39,142 nucleotides of DNA from Gnetum montanum. Its lineage: Eukaryota > Streptophyta > Gnetopsida > Gnetales > Gnetaceae. Each line of letters begins with the position of its first letter. Positions within the stretch are counted from its first letter, which is position 1. The stretch covers positions 444,531 through 483,672 of the forward strand of contig MNCI01004643.1 of assembly GCA_015680685.1 (NCBI GenBank). Reading direction: 5' to 3'. The position numbers and the translations under genes are program-made. Positions 32,270 to 39,142 of this stretch are shown here, in pieces. The notes beneath the pieces were generated by a model. That model was not told where the DNA came from and ran no database searches. It was given only the letters and a program-made list of their open reading frames with translations.

Positions 32270-32660
32270 ATAGCTAACCCTTTAACTTCTATAATGGTTG
32301 ACCCTTCAACTTCTATAACAATCAATTCTTCAACTTCTATAATAGGTGATCCTTCAATTTTTGGAATGGCAAACCCTTCAACTTCTATAATGGCCAACCC
32401 TTTAACTTCTATAATGATCAACCTTTCAACTTCTATAATTGCTAACTCTTCATCTTCTGTAATGACTTACTTTTCAACTTCTATAATAATTGACTCTTCA
32501 ACTTCTTTAATAGTAGATCCTTCAACTTCTATAATAGCCAACCTTTCAACTTCTATAATGGTTGATCCTTCAACTTTTATAATGGTCCACCCTTCAACTT
32601 CTGTAATGGCCAACCCTTCAACTTCTATAACGATTGATCCTTCAATTTCTAGTACAATGT
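32270..32660 (-). repeat. 24-bp minisatellite, about 16 units
   Basis: Units of the form CCTTCAACTTCTATAATGGC plus four bases repeat about 16 times, with 1-6 differences each. Read on the + strand they give an uninterrupted octapeptide repeat (PSTSIMAN type) from 32294 to 32662, a consequence of the multiple-of-three unit rather than proof of a gene. It lies within an LTR of the array, where the sister LTRs have one and about three units. Confidence 0.9.
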
Positions 32661-32805
32661 AATAGCAGAAAACTAGAAATAGAATTCAGGTCACTGCACC
32701 ATACTCTAATAATCTCCACCTTGACACAAATTCCCTTACAAGGAATAGATCTCCAATCTTCGACAAAAGGCCTCTACTATCACTGTGTCTATCACTATCA
32801 GCTCT

Positions 32806-33133
32806 TCATGTTGAAACTTTATCACCATTCTGTGATGTAGTAGCCACCTTAATGTTCTTAAAATTACTAACTTGTTTGTCACACTGCAACTGATCACAGC
32901 CACCATCAAGTTGTTCTAGAACCTGTTGTAAAGCCCTAACAAACTCCTCCAAACAAGAAATTTGCTCTTCTTTCCACCAAAGCAATTTCTCCATTTCAAA
33001 CTTTGCATCATCCAAAACCATCTACGTAAGCACAACCCACATCTTGACCTACCATAGTGAAAATCTAGTGTTGCGATCCAAAAGCAGAATATTGTATTTC
33101 ACAATTGTCATCACCAAAATCAAACTTGGCCAT
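32806..33133 (-). pseudogene. Short internal coding remnant of the TRIM-like element
   Basis: Behind the primer site, an ATG at 33131-33133 (minus) opens MAKFDFGDDNCEIQYSAF, ended by a stop. In another frame, 33021-32806 reads a 71-residue E/Q/L-rich segment (MEKLLWWKEEQISCLEEF...) that looks like a coiled coil. I do not recognise the family; a decayed gag start or leader peptide is possible. Confidence 0.4.
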
Positions 33134-33142
33134 GATACTAAT

Positions 33143-33540
33143 TGTAAAAAAATAAAATGAAAAACAACGAATGAACACAATAGGAAAATAGAAATCAAAA
33201 TAGCAATACACATAAAATTTATGTGGAAACCCCAAATCAGGATGAAAACTATGGGTAAAAGCAAAGAGTTAATTCGTTAGATTAGAGATTGAGAATGTAC
33301 TACAAGGGAGTGATCCCCACAAAGGGTGATCCCTAAAAAGGGAAGTGCTCATGAAAAAGGGAAGTGCAAAGGATGTTTACATAAAAGGGAGGGAAAACGG
33401 TGTTCCTTCAACTTTTGAACCTTCAACTTCCATAACGATTAACCCTTCAACTTTTGTAATGACCAACCCTTCAACTTTTAGTACAATGTAATGACAAAAA
33501 ATTAAAAATAGAATTCGAGTCACCACACCATACTCTAACA
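33143..33540 (-). repeat. Copia-type LTR, right copy
   Basis: 398 bp, minus-strand TGTTAGAGTATGGTGTGGTG at the right edge and TTTTTTTACA at the left edge. Followed (minus) by ATTAGTATCATGGCC, a decayed form of the TGGTATC primer site. It carries about three minisatellite units (33401-33480). Confidence 0.82.
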
Positions 33541-34514
33541 CTTTCTCATAATCCAATTTTTCCATTAGAAGGAGAGTGGGGAGGGTTGGGTGTCAAAACC
33601 TAAAAGAATAGTTATAAATACATTTTAAGGCATATAACCAACATGATACTTTAGAAAAATTATAAAGGAATATAATAATGTCTTAAGTATGAGTTGAACT
33701 AGTAACCCCTTGTCTAAAAATCTAACAAGCTATCCACTTGAGCCACTTATCATTAGTTTTTCATAATTAATGTTTTATGGATCAACATAATAATTTTATT
33801 GTTTGAGAATAGAAATTGGATTTTGATCTTAATTCTTTTAATTATTCTAAAATCCATTGTTGGATTGAATTAAAAAATCTTCTTTTTATTTTTCAAAGTA
33901 TTGAAAGCAAAATTATTAGTAGCATTGGTACAATCATTAAAATAGATTAAAAAACATTACTAAATGGTACGCAATGCACACATTATTTTGTAGAGATTGA
34001 TTTACAATAGAGGAAGACAAAATTAAAACTCAAGATAAGTAATCAGTGTTTTTCCTAGAAAATTACATATTATATTTTGCGAGGATATTGTAGTTGTTAC
34101 CATCAAGAAGGCCATATTATTGGAATTTATCCTCTTCTAAATAAAAAAAAGTGCTTGTGAGGAAAAGAAACAATAATTTTCAAAAAAGGAAAATAGTGAA
34201 AATTTTCAACAAGCACAAATAAAACCTTCTACAAGAAGTTCTTAACTTTTTATTAATCCTTTTAAATTTGAAGGTGCTAGTAAATTCTCTACATTTAAAG
34301 AAAATCTTCTTTAGATAAAAGGACTTTTTTTAGTAGTGACTAGTAATGAAAGTATTAATGCAACAAGATTTTGCTTAGTACAACACCAAAAGAAGAGGCC
34401 TATAGATTTCAATTAAAAAACTCTCATGGTATTTGTTTTTTTTTTCTTTACTTCTACTAATATGGATTATGAAATAAATATTAAGCTTGAAAAATCAAAG
34501 ATAGAGGCTCCTCC
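33541..34514. other. AT-rich spacer
   Basis: No coding or structural signal that I can support. Confidence 0.55.
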
Positions 34515-34960
34515 CCCACATCTCAATGTTAGTTTTATCATGGAATATTTGGGGCCCTTAGAATAGGTCTCAAGTAAAGATTGTTAGCAAGTATCTTTCA
34601 AATTGGTATTTATCTCTAGATTTTCTTTTCCTGCAAGATATTAAGATTTCAATGAATGATATTAGTTTTGACGGTAAATACATTTTTAAAAATTTGCATT
34701 ATTTTTTTTGTTGTTCATGAAGTTAATAAAGGAGGTATTGCTATTCTAGTTAATAAAAATTTAACTAAAAAATTTTGAATTTTGGCCTTGACAACCTTAA
34801 AAGAATTATTTAAAATACTTGTCAAACTAAAAAGGATACTATGGACTTTCTAATATTTATGCTACTAATAAATTGAAAGGTCGTAAGACCTAGGTTTGAG
34901 AATAGGCAAAACTAATCAAAAGAGGTGATAGGGGTTCGTTTAGTTTTGACCAATGGGATT
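34515..34960 (+). pseudogene. LINE endonuclease-domain remnant
   Basis: The + strand, over several frames, reads LSWNIWGP (about 34535), LDFLFLQDIKIS (34617-34652; the Glu of the usual QE is Asp), GGIAILVNKNL (34733-34765) and YYGLSNIYATNK (34838-34873). These are successive conserved blocks of the apurinic-type endonuclease at the start of plant LINE ORF2. It breaks off near 34960 before any reverse transcriptase. It is not contiguous with either RT fragment further left. Confidence 0.75.
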
Positions 34961-36399
34961 TATTATACAAAGTAGAGTCTGATTTGGTCATAAGCTTTAG
35001 AGATGATGTTGATCATATTGCTAAGAACACTCATGTGTATTTTTGTGTTCAATAAATATAAAAAGATTGTAATACATATGTTACAAGGAAATCCTATGTT
35101 ACCACAATGAGAGATAGAGCAAATATTTATAATTTTATATCCATTTTATATTTAAATGGAATGAAACAAACATAAACACACATGCATCACAATCCCTCTT
35201 GGGATAGATGTGACACCACACATGAAATGCAATAAAATGGCTTTTAGTTACAACCTCAATGACTTCAACACCATGCTATATAATTATGATCCCTTTGAAT
35301 AAGAACAAATCATTACAACTCAATAGAATAGAAAAGAAATAAATATTTTTATTATTTTTATGTTTAAGACATCAATGGTAGAATAAAGGAAAACCATGAG
35401 CTTTATTCACTGTGCAAACACTAGACTCTGCATTGACCAAATAGTTTTAGGCTACGTAAGCAAGGTAGCACTTTGATAGAGTCTAGTCGTACTTGTGAAA
35501 GTGACAACTCAAAGCACATGCTAGACAAGAAAGAAAATTAACTTGTCTAAGGAAGAAAGAGTTCTTTATACAAAACCATAAGCCAAAAGCCAAATGGAAA
35601 TGAAAATTATGCTTATGTTATGTGTGAGAGCTCATCACAAGTGTTTATAGGTTTTACATCACAATGGTAGAGGTTTGCTAGCATCCAAGTATGAAGGTCT
35701 ATTAGTGTAGCTTAGGTGACCTAGAAGCACACCACATGTAAAGGGACCAAACTAGACTTGCCAGGAGCATGCATTAATGCCCCTATGTTAATGCAATAGA
35801 TGCATTGATGTAGGGTAGTCAATGCGTCCCCTCCCTAGCACACTTTTCCTTTCCATCCTTGATGAAAGCTGGAATGCTAGGTAACATGTCAAAAGATTTC
35901 TAAGGTGTCAAAATGAAGCCAAAATCATCCTACAAAGTCTGATACATGCATAAAACCTAGAAATATGATAAGGAAGGCTAGGATGCAAACCTGAAAGTTA
36001 GAAACCTCAACCAAGCACATAAAAACTATAAACAAAGTATGTGAGATACTTTTCAAGTCTAGGGTTCATAATCAACTTACAAAATGTCACTGGATGATTT
36101 ATCTTTTCCCCACAAATGAGTTAAGCTAATCTCATAGCTTTAACATCCAAGACATAAAACTAAGACCAAACACATGACATGATCAATGTGGAGAAATATA
36201 ATTATATAAATACAAACCATGACTATAATATAATAAAAGCCACCTTACTAAGAAGTGATAGGGGGTGGTAGCTAAGAGATGAATCCCCTTAATGTACTTT
36301 CATAATAAAGAAAGAATCTTGAAGAGCTTGGTGCCAACATATGGAATCTTTGAAGTTGTATTTTAGGGTTCATTATGCTTGCTCAGTGCTATCGATTTT
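34961..36399. other. Spacer, possible LTR-element non-coding sequence
   Basis: No long frame or recognised motif. A TGATAGGGGGTGG-type G-run lies at 36257-36270. It may be the 3' non-coding part of a minus-strand element carrying the coiled-coil relic, but I found no paired LTR. Confidence 0.4.
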
Positions 36400-37150
36400 G
36401 TTCATGCATTAGTTCCTACTCTCATATAAGTACTTTTTGTTGGTTCTCAGCATTAGCTTAATTGCTAATGGTTCCTCCTCACCTATGAAAGCTTGTGCTA
36501 GATCATGTTCAACTCGACTACCACCTAATAAAGCATCTCTTCTAGCTCTATGCACAGTCAACCTGTACAAGTATGTTCTAACTACATGTCCTCTTCTGCT
36601 TCCTTGAGTCTCTTCTCAAGGACTACAATAGTTTCTTTGTGGTAGAGGATGTACATGTTCTCCAATAGATCCAACTTCTCTTGTAGTGTTATCTTGTGTT
36701 CAGTCATTTATCTTAGTTTAGCATGCAAGGTGTTCAACTTATCTTTCACCTCATGTCTCTCTCTAGTTACTTGTTCATTAAGTAGAGTTAAAGTTTATGT
36801 AGTCTACATACCTCAACATCCCAAGTTTCCTACTTAATCAAATTAATCTTTTTGAGTTCATTGGTTTTCTTGGTAATCTTATCTTTTAGCTCCTACCACA
36901 AGTTCTAGTACTACTTCTCAATACGAAGGTATTTATTTCAAAACTAGGTCATGATTTGACTTTCATATTCCATTATTCATACCTATTAAAAAAGGGAGAG
37001 TACTTGCTTCTCTTTCTCTTGGCTCATCTTCTCTCATTCTTCTGATTGATGTTTCAACATTCTAATTTTCCACTCCTAGCCATCTTTTATGATAATGCTT
37101 CTTCACCAACTTAGCATGGCTAAAATAACTCAGATTGCAAGTCATCTATT
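36400..37150 (-). pseudogene. Coiled-coil coding relic, family not recognised
   Basis: On the minus strand, 36792-36580 reads as a charged heptad-like chain: EQVTRERHEVKDKLNTLHAK, then TEHKITLQEKLDLLENMY and ETIVVLEKRLKEAEED. A second stretch (about 37000-36840) reads MEYESQ, NKYLRIEK and ELKDKITKKTNELKKIN. Several stops stand where Gln or Trp would fit. Together they look like one long Glu/Lys/Leu-rich coiled-coil protein on the minus strand, as found in some plant element gag proteins or in cytoskeletal proteins. No catalytic motif or zinc knuckle was seen. Confidence 0.5.
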
Positions 37151-37540
37151 TGCACCTCTAGAGTGATCATAGAAGGTACTAATACCAATAGTATAATGTG
37201 TTCTAGCTATTCCTAAAACTATCATACCTCTACTTGACCTCTCTACAGCTTCCTTAGATAACAAAGTTCTATAAGATTTTATAATTTGTTAATTGGATTG
37301 TACCTTGATCAATTTAGTCTCCACTATGTTATCAATGTTTCTCAATAGTATCTCAATGCTTAGATCAATTCTTTTCTCTTTCTCTATCTAGCAACTAAGC
37401 CTAAGTTGATCATGCAAGTCGAAGACACTAGGTGATGATCCGACACTTTAATGATTTTCATAATTCTCACACACATTTTAGAAGAACCTCTTCCCATGAG
37501 AAAAAAATGATGCATAAAAAATTAATGAAAAAATATATAT

Positions 37541-37640
37541 GAATGAATGAATGAAAAATGAAGAGAGAGAGAGAGAGAAGAAAAAGAAGAAGAAAATAAA
37601 AGAAAAGATGAAAAACAAAAAACAATATTAAAAAAATAAA
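37541..37640. repeat. Purine-rich simple repeats
   Basis: GAAT units (37541-37555), an (AG)n run of about eight units near 37561-37580, then AAGAAGAAAA-type sequence. On the minus strand this yields a pyrimidine-rich 74-residue frame (37467-37691) with no support as a gene. Confidence 0.85.
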
Positions 37641-37691
37641 GAAGAAGAGGTGATGAAAGTGATATAATTTCAAGCCCTTTGCTCCACACAA

Positions 37692-39142
37692 AATGGTATT
37701 TTTATAATCCTAGACTGATCCTATAATGGCTCAAGTAAGACTAAAATGATTGGTTGGATGAATAATCATGTAAAGTCTATCTCGTGTTCAACCTATTTCC
37801 TAGATCATTTGACCCCCAAATGTAATAGACCAAGATAATATCTTACTCATTCCTACCTATGGCCATGAATAGTAGTCTCTCTCTTAGGAAACATTGGTAA
37901 TGTCAAATGTTGCTTCCACTTAATTCTTGAACCCATTTATTTTTAAGGGTCAACATCATAACCCTTGATCCAAATCATGACCATATCTAGATCATGATAA
38001 AGTAGTTAATTGTTCATGACATTATAATCACTATTAGGATTAGGACTAGTTAACATAGCTAGAGTTATTGATGAGATATTTTCAATAAAGAAAAATTTTG
38101 AAAAGCTATGGTGCATATGTGCATAGAAGAAGAAAAAGCAAATTAGAATCTTGACCTCTAGATGATTTGTAGCACACTACCTTGATTCAATCTCATTAAT
38201 GGTCAAACCATGGAACAACCACGGCTAGATGGCACTAGTAGTGGTAGGTATGACCTTGCACTTAGAAAGGGAACTCAGTTATCTATCCCCATTATTTGGA
38301 CTAGTAGTGATAAAGGGATGCAATAGTGGATCTCTCATGGAGTGTATAACATGTCACGTGCTCCTATGAGCTAATTGAATGGTTGGCTAGGAACCTAGTG
38401 ACGTTGCACTCTCACCTTCTCTCTCTTGTCCATCATTCATTTTTCATCTCTTTCATTTTATTTTGTGCATTATTGTGGATGACATAAAGTCAATTGGGTA
38501 AAGTGGAGGATGAGATTTGGCCATTGAAAAGATGGACTCATATTTTATGTTAATGTCTCACTAGTTGTTGGGAATCCATGGGTGTTCCATTAACAGGTTT
38601 CACAAGGGTAAGAAAGGCAAGATCCTCCTATGGGGAGGATCAACTTGTGAATCCTTCATGGCTTAGCATTGTAAGTAAGTGAGCTCAAGCTTATGTCTTA
38701 GTGATGATGATGGTTGCATTGCATACAAAACTTGATTGGTCTTCTAGTTATGTAAGTGTTGGATTTTATGAGCTTCAAGGTTTGATCATGACAAGTCCTT
38801 TCCATCTTACCTCTCTTGTGTCTATTTGTTTGACCTTGGGGTACTCTATTTATCTTCCATTTTTCTAGCCCCATTAGTTTAGTTATCATCCAAGGTATAT
38901 TTTAGTGTTTTGAACTTATTATTATTTTTGTTGCTTGTTTGGTTTGATCCTTGATTCGATTCTTAGGACTTTCTTAAGAATTTGTTCTTCTCATTCTTCC
39001 CATTTGCATTATTCATGTGGTTTAAGCTAGGTGTCTTGTAACTTAGTCATGGGGAAAAGACACTAATTTGGATATGCACTTTATAATTTGATGGTTATTT
39101 AAATTATTTCCACCTTAGTTTTACTTAGTCATGCATGCCTTA
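37692..39142. other. Spacer to the window end, with TTAGTCATGG motifs
   Basis: No gene found. CTTAGTCATGGGGAAAAGA at about 39042-39060 resembles the motif before the nested element's 3' LTR, and CTTAGTCATG recurs at 39124. It may be the 3' internal part of another gypsy-type element whose LTR lies beyond the window. Confidence 0.4.

Larger units (their letters stand above)
31781..33540 (-). mobile_element. Tandem array of short copia-type (TRIM-like) LTR elements
   Basis: Minus-strand order: LTR 33540-33143, internal ~430 bp, LTR (partial, minisatellite-rich) 32711 to about 32250, ~135 bp of internal 3' end, LTR 32114-31781. The LTRs start TGTTAGAGTATGG (or TATTAGAGTATGG) and end TTTTTACA or TTCTACA. 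A purine tract GTCAAGGTGGAGAT precedes two of the starts (32712-32730, 32115-32133), and a decayed initiator-Met-type primer site follows the right LTR. Internal regions are far too short for a polymerase. Shared LTRs in tandem are typical of TRIM elements. The outer flanks show no matching 5-bp duplication. Confidence 0.72.

Noticed and set aside
32270-32660. CRISPR-like array of regularly spaced repeats
   Set aside because: The units are contiguous and imperfect with no unique spacers, and the setting is a plant nuclear genome.
32294-32662. 122-residue open frame of PSTSI-type octapeptides
   Set aside because: It is the in-phase reading of a 24-bp minisatellite in an LTR and antisense to the element; no start context or domain supports a gene.
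37467-37691. Minus-strand frame rich in Phe and Leu resembling a membrane protein
   Set aside because: It arises from purine-rich simple repeats on the plus strand; composition alone explains the hydrophobic look.

Overview
The window looks like intergenic and genic DNA from a very large plant nuclear genome, most probably a gymnosperm. The evidence is a low density of host genes, old and heavily mutated LTR retrotransposons and LINEs filling most of the space, a plant-type LRR receptor kinase as the only substantial host gene, and no bacterial-style operons. The species cannot be fixed from the sequence alone.

Layout, left to right. 1-305 is a contig-edge-like stretch that begins with 20 C and 16 A. 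306-3465 is a decayed Ty1/copia element (+ strand) with a truncated 5' LTR, an initiator-Met-type primer site, gag, protease and integrase remains, and most of the reverse transcriptase deleted. Its 3' LTR abuts a broken LRR-protein fragment (3466-3880). 4446-5200 is a truncated LTR related to the Ty3/gypsy element further right; it ends at a single N (5201). 6302-20704 is a complete minus-strand LTR element with 1.25-1.3 kb LTRs and a 5-bp target duplication (CCATG). Nested in it at 8082-15128 is a complete plus-strand gypsy-type element with its own target duplication (AAGGG). Both elements encode gag and protease only; I see no reverse transcriptase or integrase in either.

20710-23100 is spacer. 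23546-26239 is an LRR receptor-like kinase with signal peptide, LRRs, transmembrane segment, a non-RD kinase domain and one short intron at a conserved kinase position. It carries two mutually compensating frameshifts plus a third one in the exon before the membrane segment, and many small tandem duplications in and around it. 27250-30295 is a 5'-truncated plus-strand LINE (reverse transcriptase and zinc-binding domain). About 31090-31745 is a minus-strand LINE fragment. 31781-33540 is a minus-strand array of copia-type LTRs with very short internal regions (TRIM-like), in which a 24-bp minisatellite has expanded. 34515-34960 is a LINE endonuclease-domain remnant. 36400-37150 is a minus-strand coiled-coil coding relic of unknown family. 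The remainder to 39142 is spacer with simple repeats.

The only plausible working gene is the receptor kinase, probably a surface receptor of the immune type (subfamily XII-like), and even this copy is frameshifted as read here. The rest records several rounds of element insertion followed by decay dominated by changes of the C-to-T/G-to-A kind at TGG, CAG and CGA codons, as expected of long-methylated DNA.
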